DNA from: Sipunculus nudus
Lineage: Eukaryota; Annelida; Sipuncula; Golfingiida; Sipunculidae
Length of the DNA stretch: 64,000 nt
Direction: 5' to 3'
Assembly (NCBI GenBank): GCA_026874595.1
Contig: CM049321.1
Span: 47,795,797 to 47,859,796, forward strand
Within the stretch, counting starts at the first letter, position 1; each line of letters opens with the position of its first letter. Position numbers and translations under genes: made by a program. Shown piece after piece: positions 21,698 to 32,969 of the stretch. The notes beneath the pieces were generated by a model, which was given only the letters and a program-made list of their open reading frames with translations, was not told the DNA's origin and ran no database searches.

Positions 21698-22070
21698 TAA
21701 TTATTACTATATACGTAATATATTTTCAGCCTATGGTAAAAATATAAATACTTTTTTTTTTATTTAATATAAAATCTAAATCCATGTTCATTTGGAAAGT
21801 TAATAACAGGTACACGGGGGAGGGCCTTTCGGTGTTATGACCCAGCTGAGTGTAATGACGGAACGACCCCCCCTCCCGTATAGGAACATAGCATGCTATC
21901 TTAATCACAGGGCTGTTCATTAATATCCTATACTTATAAATTAGAATGTAAAAACATGTGGATAAATTAATTATTTAATTGCTAGGGAATAAAAAATGAT
22001 ATATAAAAAATGAAAATTAATTACGATTACTTTAGAAGAGAAATGGATAAAATGAGAGATGTTATAGCCC
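21086..22070. other. Intergenic with (TA)n tract
   Basis: A TA tract covers 21,640-21,690. Nothing else is recognised. Apparent ORFs over the tract are translated repeat. Confidence 0.5.
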
Positions 22071-22081
22071 TACGGGAAGAG

Positions 22082-22100
22082 TGGGGGGGGGGGGGGGGGG
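22082..22100. repeat. Poly-G tract
   Basis: About 19 consecutive G residues with an early T, immediately upstream of the GGATCC-containing tandem repeat. Confidence 0.9.
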
Positions 22101-22108
22101 TTCTCGCC

Positions 22109-22246
22109 GCGGGCGCCCCTCTGGATCCGCCACTGAATTCAGGAGACATTAAATCAATATTGTATATCATAACATCCGCGGCGCCCCCTCTGGATCCGCC
22201 ACTGAATTAGGAGACATTAAATCAATACTATACATCATAACATCCT
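22109..22246 (+). repeat. ~69 bp tandem repeat, two units, possible transposon end
   Basis: Two nearly identical units run from GGCGCCCC through CTCTGGATCCGCCACTGAAT and AGGAGACATTAAATCAATA to CATAACATCC. The CTGGATCCGCCACTG block beside a G/C run resembles ends of DNA transposons seen in animal genomes, but no matching inverted end was found nearby. Confidence 0.6.
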
Positions 22247-22429
22247 ATCATAAAATGGAACCTTATACATTTGTCACTTTGTTTTACTTTAAATCATTTA
22301 CATAAACAAAATTTTGTAAATTTATTTATTCCGGAAAATGTATTTGATATAAACTGATTGGCCGCCTATACATATCATCCATTTTTTAAGAGAGAGAACA
22401 TTTTTGGATAAAATGTACTTTTATGTTGT

Positions 22430-22730
22430 AGTATGTCTCTAATTTTCCTTCTCTCCACCTGATTTGTCTGCCTGTCTCTAATTTTCCTTCTCAGCACCTG
22501 CTTTGTCTGCTTGTCTCTAATTTTCTTTCTAAGCACCTGCTTTGTCTGCCTGTCTCTCGTTCTCCCTCACAGTGTTTTATTGTCTGCCCTCACAGTACCT
22601 ATTCTGTCTGCTTCTCTCTCATTCTCCTTCTGAGTGCTAACGTTGTCTGCCTATCCCTCATTCTAAATCTCACTCCTTACTTTGTCTGCTAGTCTCTCAT
22701 TCTTTCTCTGCATTCCTCACACTCTATATT
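22430..22730 (+). repeat. Pyrimidine-rich tandem repeat, ~45-50 bp period
   Basis: Six or seven degenerate units of TGTCTCTAATTTTCCTTCT then CAGCACCTGCTTTGTCTGCC. The strand is almost free of G apart from the GTCTG core. A degenerate minisatellite. Confidence 0.8.
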
Positions 22731-22888
22731 TGGCCATGTTCATAGATAAAACACACTTTATTTATAATTTGTTCTTATGCCCCTGAATGAATGAATGTGA
22801 AATATAATGAACAAAGAAATACGGCAAAATATAATACATCGTGTTTTATTTTTTTATAATGAGTGCTTTTAAAGGGGCCGAAATGTCT

Positions 22889-22889
<1 letters not shown>

Positions 22890-22954
<65 letters not shown>

Positions 22955-22958
22955 TATT
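22890..22958. repeat. (TA)n microsatellite
   Basis: TA tract of about 65 bp with one G. A smaller one follows at 23,347-23,376. The ORFs read through it are artefacts. Confidence 0.9.
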
Positions 22959-23470
22959 GTTTCAGAGAGGAATACAGAATCATGGACGTCTCTTTGTTTG
23001 AGTTTATGGAGCCCAATCACGTGACTCGGTGCCGGACATGAGGAGTGTTTCTCCTTCACTGCGTGCACTGTTTCTGAAAGCCTCTTCAACCTGCTCCACT
23101 ATGGGTAAAGCGGTAGCGACACCTGGTGTCTGCTGGAGAGACTACGTTTCTGCTGGCAGTGATATTAATTATAGAAGTGTAGAAGTAAGTGTTTCACCAT
23201 ATATGTGTGGAGAATTTAGATGGGGGAAGAAACTCATCTGTGACTAGATAATGCAGATGTCAAATCAACTCTTCCGTATAATATATATGTGCTAGAAACT
23301 ATTCTACGATCTGTTTGATGTAGATTAAGCTTGTAGGTGCTGTCTAATATATATATATATATATATATATACATATCATGTAGATAATAAGTTGTGAAAA
23401 CTGACAACTTAAGAGGTATGGATCATAGAAAATGTAGTTATAAAAACCTGTATGACAGTTGGTTCAACCC

Positions 23471-25010
23471 TTAAAGTAGGGTTACGAGTAATACAAGTAT
23501 AAGAATAATATATGAAAGAAAAAACTTAATGTGTTGTTCACCGGTCATCTTCAAAGATACCCATGGCTTCTCCTCACCTGGTGGTTGTGATCCAGGTTCG
23601 GAAACTCTTCCTGTAGGTTGGCACATAAGAGATGGTGGAGCGCTCTGAAACTTTGAAAGGATTCCTCGGCCGTCCACGGCTTTGGGACATCTGTCCACTT
23701 CTGGACATCCGTGTCTAGGATTTTGTGCCTTGCCGCCGAATGTGGAACGGGTTCTGGAAGCAGTTGAGGTTTGACTTTCCGACTTTCTTGCCTCATGTAC
23801 ATCGTCCATGTATCGGGGCCATATGGGAAGGTGGTCAGGACGACTGCCCAGTAAACATTCAGTTTTGTAAATGGACTGAAACATCTCCTGCCTTAGACGT
23901 TTTCTGAATTTACCAAATGTCCCCTTTTTTTTGGTTGTTTACTTTTTGATCTGAAACATGATCTATGTATTTATAATAATGACTGTGAAATAAAAATAGC
24001 CGGGTGTCGATTATTCGCTGCCTGTCTCCAGATGCTCCGTTTCATGATCACCTTTGGCGTTGGAGACAAATCGTCCGAGAACTCTTCTAATGACATCACT
24101 TTAGTGATGGTCAGACGACGGTAGGGGTTTGCTTGCTAACTGACAAACCTGTGTCTTAAATTGATGTCCGCATCACTTTTTCTGGGTACATCTGTTATAC
24201 TTAAAATATCCTTCAGATCACGGGCTACTATGTTGTGATTTAACTGGCTTACAATCGTGATATACTTATTTTAAGTTCTTTCCAGTTCATTCGCCTTGGC
24301 CAGGTCAACAGAGGTTGCGCAGGGGTCTTGGCGCTGTTCCATGCATTTCTGTTGAAGACACCGGGCAGCAAACTTATGTCCGTGGTCTTAAATATGGCAC
24401 TGACACCGCTCTGGGTCTTGTTTTAGGGACCTTGTTCCAGGTGGTAAAACAATATTCGGGCAAGGCACTCACCTATCACTGACAAAAATGTAATTTCCAG
24501 ATGGTTGTCGCAGGACTGGCAGTCCGGCAGCAGTCCTTTGTTCCACATAGACTTGGAGAGGGTAATAAGCTGTTTGAGCAGAAATGTGCTCCCTGATTTT
24601 CCCCTTCCCAGCAGACTTTAGGCCGACGCTTTGCCAAACCTCGAGTGTAAAAGAAATTCTAGATCAGAGTAGGTGGTCATCTGAGGGAGAAAAGCGATCG
24701 CTTCGTCCTTTTATATAATGATCGTTCAGATGTTTCAGGCCTTGATGGGAAATAAGACACCTGCCTAACAAAACATCTTCATCCGCTCCAAAAGAAAGTG
24801 TAACCACCGCAGGCTCCATTGATTTAGCCTTTGTTAGAAAAATGGGGTTTGCCAAGAGCTATGGTGTAATTGTCCTAGTCAGACAGTTCTCGAGCCACGG
24901 AGCGCGGGTCTCCTTTCTCATTTGTCTATTTTGCCGTTTTCTAGCAGAACTAATTTAAGGACTTGGTTTTTCCTTTGTTTAGACTGTTTGTAAGATCCCT
25001 GCAAGAAAAG
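23471..25010 (-). pseudogene. Unidentified degenerate coding region, GC-richer than surroundings
   Basis: On the minus strand several overlapping frames read as protein with interruptions: TKAKSMEPAVVTLSFGAD and DEDVLLGRCLISHQGLKHLN (24,664-24,855), an EVWQSVGLKSAGKGKIREHI segment (about 24,560-24,640), a Cys/His-containing segment with DPERCQCH, GHKFAARCLQQKCMEQRQD and DLAKANELE (about 24,285-24,410), ARDLKDILSITDVPRK and RRLTITKVMSLEEFSDD (about 24,080-24,225), and AEESFQSFRALHHLLCANLQ (23,560-23,800). A TTTTCTTGCAG acceptor-like site lies at about 25,000. I do not recognise the family. A decayed transposon ORF or retroposed gene fits; function is not assigned. Confidence 0.4.
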
Positions 25011-25550
25011 AAAATAATGACAAGGGTTTACGAAAGTAGGCTATGTTTAGGATACCCTGTCTATCCCCGTCCTCAACATTTGGATGCTGAAGAGGTAGGC
25101 TCTGTCACTTAGGGGCTGCCGACCTCTACTTCTGCCTAGATCCAGAGAGGAACGAGCACATGGTCTGAGCGACTTTGTGTAGATTCAAAACAACGGCGTT
25201 AAGTGACTCCACTCCTGCTACTTCGCCGATCTCCCATCTTCTCTTTGGGGTTGATTTGGGGTGGGGGTAGGGTGGGGAGGTGGGAGGTCATATTATGACT
25301 TTCGCGCTGTATGGATTAAAGTAAGGGAGATTCAGCCGCACTCTCTCGTCCTGGCAAGCTGGTGAGCTGCTGGAGGTGACTAGTTTGTCAGTCGTCAACA
25401 CTTTTAAGGGCAGTCAGTATCTTGTGTCGGTTTTGCTCCACAAACAGACTCGCCATTTGCCTCAAACCTATGGGGTCTTGGTCATGTAAACTATGGCAAG
25501 GGCACATTTGACGTGAGTTGCCACAGGGAAACATTCCATCGGGCTTGCTT
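25011..25550. other. GC-richer spacer before the right segmental duplication
   Basis: Contains a G-rich run at 25,248-25,286. It may belong to the same unidentified element as 23.5-25.0 kb. No gene recognised. Confidence 0.4.
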
Positions 25551-27337
25551 ATAGTAAGGCTTATGCACACGGTTCACTTTGTTTGGCACTACTGTTAATC
25601 AATGGTGGTAGTTGACAGGCAAGCATGGCAAGCATAACTACCACCCCTGCACCACTTGACGCATCACCCTGGCCATTATAACACACCAGACCTCATGAAA
25701 GTGCCTGGTTAAAGATGTCAGGTCACTTCCATGTAGGCTCTATCAAGGCAAGTGTAAGTGCCTGCTGAGGGTGAAAATATCATTGTCTGGTTATCCGTGC
25801 CCTACATTACGTTTGTGTGTGTGTGTAATTAATTTAAGACCGAAGCAAGGAATCTAGACAACGACAACATGGCATTAAATATACATCGTTGTTCATGTTT
25901 TATATGTTGTTCTCTATTGTTTCATATTTTTATTACATATGTTCTTTTTACTTAATGGAAGGAGGATTGACAAAACAGAGCGGTGTTAACATACATATTA
26001 GCATTATTTTATGCTATCACCATACACATTCACCTGTTCCCACATTATAAAAGCCATTTCTACCTTTGTCAAATAATAAATACAACTTTTCCTGTCATAT
26101 GAAATACGGTTTCTCTGTCTGCCCTATCATTCTTTTATCATATATACGTGATATACATATTGTATATATACCTTTGTGTCGTTACACATATGTAATATTT
26201 CATTATCAAATATTTATAACAAATGGTACTTGTGTGAATTATATTATTTCCTGAACAATATTTCATGTTCATTAAACAGAAATACACTTTGTTTTTATAT
26301 TTTACTTAGTATTTTCATTCCACTTGGTTATCCGACGATGGAATAATGTGAGTGCATGCGTCCTAGGGATGCGGTTTCCCGACGCAGTGACCGAATAAGA
26401 TTAGTAAGATCAAAGTCCACTAGTAATCGCAACCAGAGGGCGCTATGATAGGACAAATCTGACTGCTTGGTAAAGCGGCATTTGGTGCACCACGATGCAT
26501 CGTGTAGTTTATACAAACGCGAAAATACTTTCAAGGGTCTGGTATATTTATTTTTCTAATCAGTAACAAGATCAAAATTTGTCCTTCTAAAGTCCCGTCA
26601 TCTGTCCATTTGGTATCTCTTCCATATATTCCACAATTAATCAGAACTGGAAGTATTAACACATCCACACAGAATGTCTAGGAAACATACTTCTGCTTTA
26701 ATAAAATTTAAATTATTAACCACCATTGTTCTCGGTTTATCAAGGAATAATAATGTTTAAGTGATCTAATGTTTACTCTGTGCTTTTATACGCACCATAC
26801 ATTCAGGAATCGATTTGTCTTGATACTTCCATTGCTGCTTTAAATACAGAAATACATAACGCGTTTTTTTACTGATGTGATGTTGACAACGCACTCATCA
26901 AAAAAAGATTCGTCAGTCCATAGGTCACAGGCAAGCCACATCGGAAGTACCAATTAGCATCACCAGAGAGCGCTAGAGTAGGGGACACAGGCAGTACCGT
27001 TTGACCAGAAATACTATAATTCACATATTGTATCAGTAATTGTATAAGGAAAATATTTCTGCTTTCTCCTGAATTCAGATAGCAATTACAATTCTTCCCA
27101 ATATGTCAAGGAAATCATCTGACGGACACTGGGGCCTCCATTTCTAATGGAATACCAAGTCGACTCCTGACATGCTTAAGCCAATGTTAATGGACGATTT
27201 TCTGGAACTGATGTATCTAATTATAGGCTCACCCACGTTTTCAACGAAATCGTTATATACTTCGAGCATAAGGGAAATACTTCCTGCATTTACTGAGAAG
27301 TAATCAGTTATAAACCCTGCAGATAACAGAAAAAAAC

Positions 27338-27412
<75 letters not shown>
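27338..27412. repeat. (TA)n(GA)n compound microsatellite
   Basis: Counterpart of the (GA)n tract at 3,592-3,641 in the left duplication. Confidence 0.9.
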
Positions 27413-27415
<3 letters not shown>

Positions 27416-28866
27416 CAAGTATTCACAGAAACCTCGGTTCACTCCGTTTGGGAATCAAACCCATGACATTCCGATATCCATTATGCTAATGGAGATCACT
27501 CGAAGAGCAATTTATCTGCTGCCCACAATAATGAATACAACAAAAATAAATTATACACCAACCACTATTACAGAACAGTTAGTCATAGTTCCTGATAAGA
27601 ACAACAGATGTTTGCTTCGACTTTTGATCTTCCATAATGATGCAGATTGTCTATTCCACCATTTTCAAATTTTTTCTTGTTGATATAACCAAAACAAACG
27701 CCCTGTTTCTGTCATCGTGCACAGATGTCACTGATGTAGTAGCGTCTTTGAAATGTACATTATTAATGTATTTAAGAATTAACTGAATTTTACCTAGATT
27801 TAACTTAAAATTTTGAAAATGTCCTGATTCACAAGAGGTTTATTTTTAGAAGAATGCTGTGTTCAAATAAATGAACAGAAAACACCCTGAAACATATGTT
27901 AATACTTACACCGTCAGCTGATTATCATTATTTAATCGTAAACTTCCTTGTAAATTGAACGATACGCCATAAATTCATAAATTTAATTAGGCTTTCATAA
28001 AGCACCTCGTTAAGTATCTAGGGATCTTCCAGAACAAATTGGTACCAGCTAAAGTGTTACAGCCCTGCAGATTGTGATACAAACAGTCAATTATCAACTG
28101 TAATTGTTTAGTATCTTTCAGGTAAGAAACACAACAAACACAGCAGAACAACGAACATATCATTACGTCATATTGACATTAAGTATAAAATAAAACACGA
28201 CATTTTTTAATGATAATGCACCAATTAACCTGTTATGATAATGATAAAAACAGATCACTGTCAATCACATTTGCAATTACACGCGGTTATGAAATTTATT
28301 TAAATAACCAGATTATTCTTTATTTGCGCAAGGGTAAACATTAACTTATAAATATGTACCATAATACGTAACATGTTAACCTCACACGTCGAAAAATGTC
28401 ACTAGCATGAGTGAGGGAACTCTAGATATTACTAGTTTTTATGTTATCAGATTTATACATGCATCAATGACATGATAATTTATAATATTCCTGAGCCACC
28501 TTTGCTACATAATCATAGCTTAGAAAAATTGTTAATGACACCATAGTAAAGCGACATTCATGGCTCGATTCGACTTTGCAATCGTGGGCTCACTTCTAAT
28601 TTTTCTTAGGCCAAGTATTATTGCATTACATGTACATACCTAGGTTAAGGATTAGGTAAGTCAGCTTTAAAAATCAGGCGGTGTCCAACATCAAACTGCT
28701 GTTACAAAGAAGGCAAAGTAAGATTAGGTTGTGCAATGTCACCGTTCTTTAATTTAGTGAAAATTACGTTGATTCACTCCAGTTAAACTTATCCTTGTTG
28801 GCGGCGGCTAGTAAGGTCGTAGGGAGGTCTACCCCAATGAGGCAGCTGTAGACTTCATTACGAGAG
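27413..28866. other. 5' flank of CTL-3
   Basis: Collinear with 3,642-5,150. Carries the shared block near 28,380-28,420 (CCTCACACGTCG then ATGTCACTAGCATGAGTGAG). No ORF supported. Confidence 0.5.
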
Positions 28867-28927
28867 ATGTGTCATGTGTTTTGGTTTACGATGTTACTGG
28901 ATAGCTTGTTCTCCTTCGCGGAAATAA
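28867..28927 (+). pseudogene. CTL-3 exon S (signal peptide)
   Basis: MCHVFWFTMLLDSLFSFAEI with a phase 1 donor A|GTATCA. It is intact on its own, with the same intron length (110 bp) as in CTL-2 and CTL-5. Confidence 0.7.
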
Positions 28928-29037
28928 GTATCACTTCATGCCAATTCCTTTATAGTCCCGCCTGTCCTTCTATAGCACAAGTGTGCTCTACGCAAGACCA
29001 TAATATGCATTAATATAAATATATGTAATTGTTTCAG

Positions 29038-29201
29038 ACGCCATTGCTTTTGGGTCCAGAAACTTCACTTCGGCTGAAGAAGCATGCAGAATGATGAACA
29101 AAACACTGCCATCTCCTGAAAAACCCCTAAACAGCTCATTGCAAAACGGGACATATTGGCTTTCTTTCATGAAGAGGAGGTTTAATTGGACGAAGAATCA
29201 G
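29038..29201 (+). pseudogene. CTL-3 exon A (CTLD1 N-terminal half)
   Basis: Encodes AIAFGSRNFTSAEEACRMMN, then NGTYWLSFMKRRFNWTKN. It keeps the YWLSF strand and Cys but lacks 10 bp relative to A4 just after FNWT. The exon ends in phase 0 instead of phase 1 and splicing to B3 would shift the frame. Confidence 0.75.
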
Positions 29202-29974
29202 GTATAGATAGAACAACCATTTTGAGAATGGGACGCTGAAATATATTCGAAGAATTCGAAGTAATATGTTATCTAGGCTTGCAACTCTAAATTTAAATGC
29301 TGTATGAAAATCGCTGAGCTCGTACAGCAATAAAGTATTTGTAAGCTAAGAATTGCAAATTGAAATGTAGAAAATTACGAAGAACAGTATGGGATTAAGT
29401 CACTCCGTTATTCATAAGGTACACTGATTCGGCAATATGAGACATGTCTTATAAAAAGTTTTATCATTTATAGTATTTTGTCCTTTATAAATAGAGTAAA
29501 CTTTTAAAAGGGATAAGCCGATTATATTTTAAACAGCCTTTTTCATAGTTGTTATGATCGGCTTTATGTACTTACTGTGTTCTGAAGGTTTTTTGCATGT
29601 TTCAAATGGTATATATAGATAATTAATAAATACATTTGAATTCATATATTATGAAGTACTGACAAGTAATGAGCTATTTGTATATACGTATTAATATTAC
29701 TAACTGTAATTTTCTATATATTAATTATTAATCCATCGGAAATTGTATCGATTTCAGGCGATGTACCGGATTCTAGATGACTGAAATGATACATTTAAAA
29801 AATTAAAATCCTTGTAGGAGTGAATAATGTGTTCTTTGTCTTTTTAACCGTGATTAATAATTACACATTAATTTTGAACTATTGATTACATCACCCCCTA
29901 AAAGAATAAAAAGAACTTACGATTGGAGAAAGGAAGATACTGTACGTCAAATTTCTGACTGCTTGAACTTTGAG
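29202..29974. other. Intron A-B of CTL-3
   Basis: AT-rich with no repeat longer than a few units and no ORF of note. Much shorter than the 2.3 kb A-B intron of CTL-2, because it lacks the LINE and microsatellite insertions. Confidence 0.5.
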
Positions 29975-30082
29975 GCCTTGTACCAATATACAAGGGTGGA
30001 GGTGATTGTGCATATGTCAGGTTCGAGCATGTATATTCTTCCTCTTGCCATCAGCAGCTAAATTATGCCGGTATGTTTAGAG
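29975..30082 (+). pseudogene. CTL-3 exon B (CTLD1 C-terminal half)
   Basis: Full 108 bp and phase 1-1: GLVPIYKGGGDCAYVRFEHV, then YSSSCHQQLNYAGMFRG and a donor AG|GTTAG. The last CTLD cysteine is Gly (NYAGM), as B2 has Ser, so loss of this Cys is shared by the CTL-1/4 lineage while CTL-5 and CTL-6 keep it. Confidence 0.75.
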
Positions 30083-30177
30083 GTTAGTTGTTGAGTATGA
30101 CAAAATTAGTATTATACCATAATTTGAACTACTTAAGCAAAAGGGGTGTGACTTTTCTGATATTTTTTGGTTAACAG

Positions 30178-30378
30178 GAACGTGCACAGGATGTAAGGGG
30201 GAAAGATTTTCCAATAGATATTGGACATCTGTGTAAATTGGGAAAGGTCACCTGGTATAAAGCTTACCAGGCAGTAACATGTATATCCCCAAAGTGTCAT
30301 CGGATGTAATCGATATGGGTGGAAAGTCTTATAGGATAGGTCTTAGAAAATCCAAATGGTATCACCAGAATCAGCAGG
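30178..30378 (+). pseudogene. CTL-3 exon C, deleted and with stop
   Basis: Aligned with C2 it lacks 7 bp around the CVFF segment and about 14 bp around QLCLES. The 21 bp total restores the later frame, but TSV is followed by TAA and a conserved Cys is gone. It ends with an intact donor G|GTAACG. Confidence 0.75.
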
Positions 30379-31195
30379 GTAACGTATTGTCCTAAACACC
30401 CTTTTGTTAATCTATTGCCATTCTGGTTTAGTAAATAATGCTGAGAAATTATAGAAAATATAAGAAAAAAAAATAAAAAAGTACATATGCAGCAAAGGAA
30501 GCTTATGATGCTTATAATGTCTCATTAAACATATAATTTGTTAAATGAAAGATAGTTTACATTTATTTATCACGGACATTCTGTTTAAAAACACCCATGA
30601 GAAAAAACAGCAGTGTTTGAAAACACTGATATGATCCATGGTCCATTTTAAGGGATATAGGAGTTTTGCATCAAGAGATTAGGGTCATGATGTTTCATGA
30701 ATATTTTGTTGAAGGAGGTAGCCGGTTCCATTCTGTTAATGCTAGCTTAAATAAGTATTAAGATATATATAATTCCATTCAAGTTTCGGGCGACGTGATA
30801 GGGTAGTAGCATAGCCTTTCTCACATTTTATATCCTGTTACTGCATCTGCGAACACTGGATGTGTAATTGTGCCCACCGTTGGGTCACACCACCTAGGAA
30901 CCCCTGTAAGTGAAACACGACCGTAAGGCATGGTCCCTCATTAAGCCTGCAGAGCGCCTACCCTGGGTGGAGGCAAACCGTAAAAAAACTCACAACTTCT
31001 CCTAAGATTCTAACTCATGATCTCCCTGCTTTAAATTATATGCTTTACCCCCAGCCAGCAAAGCTGATAAGCTCATACATCTTCAGAATAAGTGAAAAAA
31101 AAGGATCTTTATATCAAATATTGATGAAAAAGCACAACAATGAATCGTGCAAAACTTAATTTCCCAGACCGAACAACGTTATTATTTTACTGTAG
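30379..31195. other. Intron C-D of CTL-3
   Basis: Contains the short interspersed-like segment (about 30,780-30,980) also seen at 5,270-5,420. No gene. Confidence 0.4.
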
Positions 31196-31330
31196 TGAGA
31201 AACATTATGAAATCACAATTGATAACCACAGACAGTGTTGACAACAGCGCTACCTGTGCTGTTTCCGATGGAACATTTTGGATACCAGTTAAATGTAATT
31301 CTTCACACGAATCCGTCTGTGTCACAAAAG
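31196..31330 (+). pseudogene. CTL-3 exon D (CTLD2 C-terminal half)
   Basis: Encodes VRNIMKSQLITTDSVDNSAT, then CAVSDGTFWIPVKCNSSHES and VCVTKG. The conserved Trp of SQW is Leu. The donor has one extra G (AAAAG|GGTGAA), so use of GT would leave the wrong phase and reading on gives TGA. Confidence 0.75.
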
Positions 31331-32009
31331 GGTGAATTTTCTCTGACTCCTGAAAACGTTTGTATTGCCTTCTGCTCATTATCAAAAGTCCCTTCTAACT
31401 GAATCATTTTTGTCGTCCAAGTAAAACAAATCATGGACATTTACGTTACAAATTTGGAATAAGTTTTCCATAAATGTTCTTATTTACAGAAGTGTGTCCA
31501 ACGTAAGCCTAACTCGCCAAAAAATAAGGGGCGTGATCAAAAACTGGAAACATTTTAGATTCTGCCATATTTTACCGACATGCATCGTTTTCACTAAGCG
31601 AATGCATTACGCACACGACATCAAATGAACACTATAAAAATGTTAATATTCCATTCATAAATATGTCTCAAATGCCTTTGTTTAGCTGACTAAACGGGTC
31701 TTCTAAAGTAACATTTTGTTTGTTAACACTGTCTCTTTTTTTTAAATGGACCATTGGGTAACAGGTATGATTTTAATGGTGCACCATTCCTAATAAGCGA
31801 GAGGAGTGTCAAATATATGTTATTGCTTAAAAGAATTTTAACTAACGCATGATATATTTTTTTTTATAAAATATTTTGTAAAACCTTTTCGTGTTCAAAT
31901 GCAATCAACACCGTAGCAATGTTGCTGTGCGTGTAAAGGAATCATATCCTGAAAAATACCGTAAATACATATGTGTTAAATATGACACTTGGCACTTTAT
32001 GATTTTCAG

Positions 32010-32316
32010 ACAAAAATAACGCCTTGGCAACCATTGCGATGCAAATTACATTTTCTGAAGCGAGGTCTGGTGGAAACTATGAACATTATTATATTTTCAT
32101 AATAAAAAAGGGCTTCAATAAGTTTGGTCAGTGATACGCTAACCAAACGGGTCTAGTAGAGCCCTTAGTAACATCTCCATAAGCAATTCCCGGTCTTTTT
32201 TCATATTTACCCGCGTTTGACAGTCAAGTTTTTTTATCCTAATTAATATACACCAGAGGAATATGCAGAACAATATATTTCTAGATTACGGAAAGAAGAA
32301 TAAAACCAAAAAGAAG
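32010..32316 (+). pseudogene. CTL-3 fused remnants of exon E and TM exon
   Basis: The start of E (DKNNALATIAM) at 32,010-32,046 is followed by the left part of the insertion seen in E1. At about 32,265 the sequence jumps to the last ~50 bp of the TM exon (ending AAGAAG|GTGAGG). Relative to CTL-1 about 0.6 kb is deleted between TTAATATRCRC and CAATATTTATCTAGATTAC. Confidence 0.7.
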
Positions 32317-32828
32317 GTGAGGAAACTCCCTGTTAATAGAAATTTTCTCTTGTATCTTCCAGTTTGATGTTTGATATCTCCAAAGCCCACTAAGAAACTT
32401 CTAGCTGAATAAGATAACTCATCTAAGCTTGCAACTTCGTTTTCTTCCTGACATCTCAAGATTCGTATAATTGAAACATTTTTATATTGTCAGAAATAAC
32501 AGAAGCGGAAACTGTCAGTAAATATTTAATTAGGAACATCATAATACAATAAATTAGCAAACAAGGATAGAGTTAGCAACGACGGAGAGTGATTGTCAAT
32601 AAAAATGTTATGCCTGCAAGTGTTAAGGTATTATTAAGGAGTGGCGTTGACGAATACCAGCCAACCATAAATAATCTCACACGCACCCGAACATGAAAAA
32701 ACGCAAACCAACACAACTCAGTCATATGCTGAGAGACTGGAATGCATTGATGTGTTCTATGAACTTATAGCAGCTCTGCTTTTATGTTCGAGCATTTTGA
32801 TCCCAGAATGGCAACCAAACCCGTTTAA

Positions 32829-32829
<1 letters not shown>

Positions 32830-32887
<58 letters not shown>

Positions 32888-32918
32888 TAATGTTTTGTAT
32901 AATATTGTATAATATAGT

Positions 32919-32960
<42 letters not shown>
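32830..32960. repeat. (TA)n microsatellite cluster
   Basis: Two long TA tracts with a short unique spacer, plus another at 33,057-33,081. ORFs at 32,752-33,194 on both strands are translations of these tracts and are not genes. Confidence 0.9.
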
Positions 32961-32961
<1 letters not shown>

Positions 32962-32969
32962 TACATATA

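Larger units (their letters stand above)
28867..32316 (+). pseudogene. CTL-3, two-CTLD receptor pseudogene
   Basis: Exons S 28,867-28,927; A 29,038-29,201; B 29,975-30,082; C 30,178-30,378; D 31,196-31,330; start of E at 32,010; end of TM at about 32,270-32,316. Order and phases match CTL-2 and CTL-5. Lesions: a net 10 bp loss in A, deletions of 7 and about 14 bp in C with a stop, an extra G at the D donor, most of E and TM deleted, and no tail exon. It is a clear pseudogene but useful as the template showing what CTL-1 lost. Confidence 0.85.

Noticed and set aside
22430-22730. CRISPR array
   Set aside because: Units are degenerate and contiguous, with no unique spacers, and the genome is eukaryotic.
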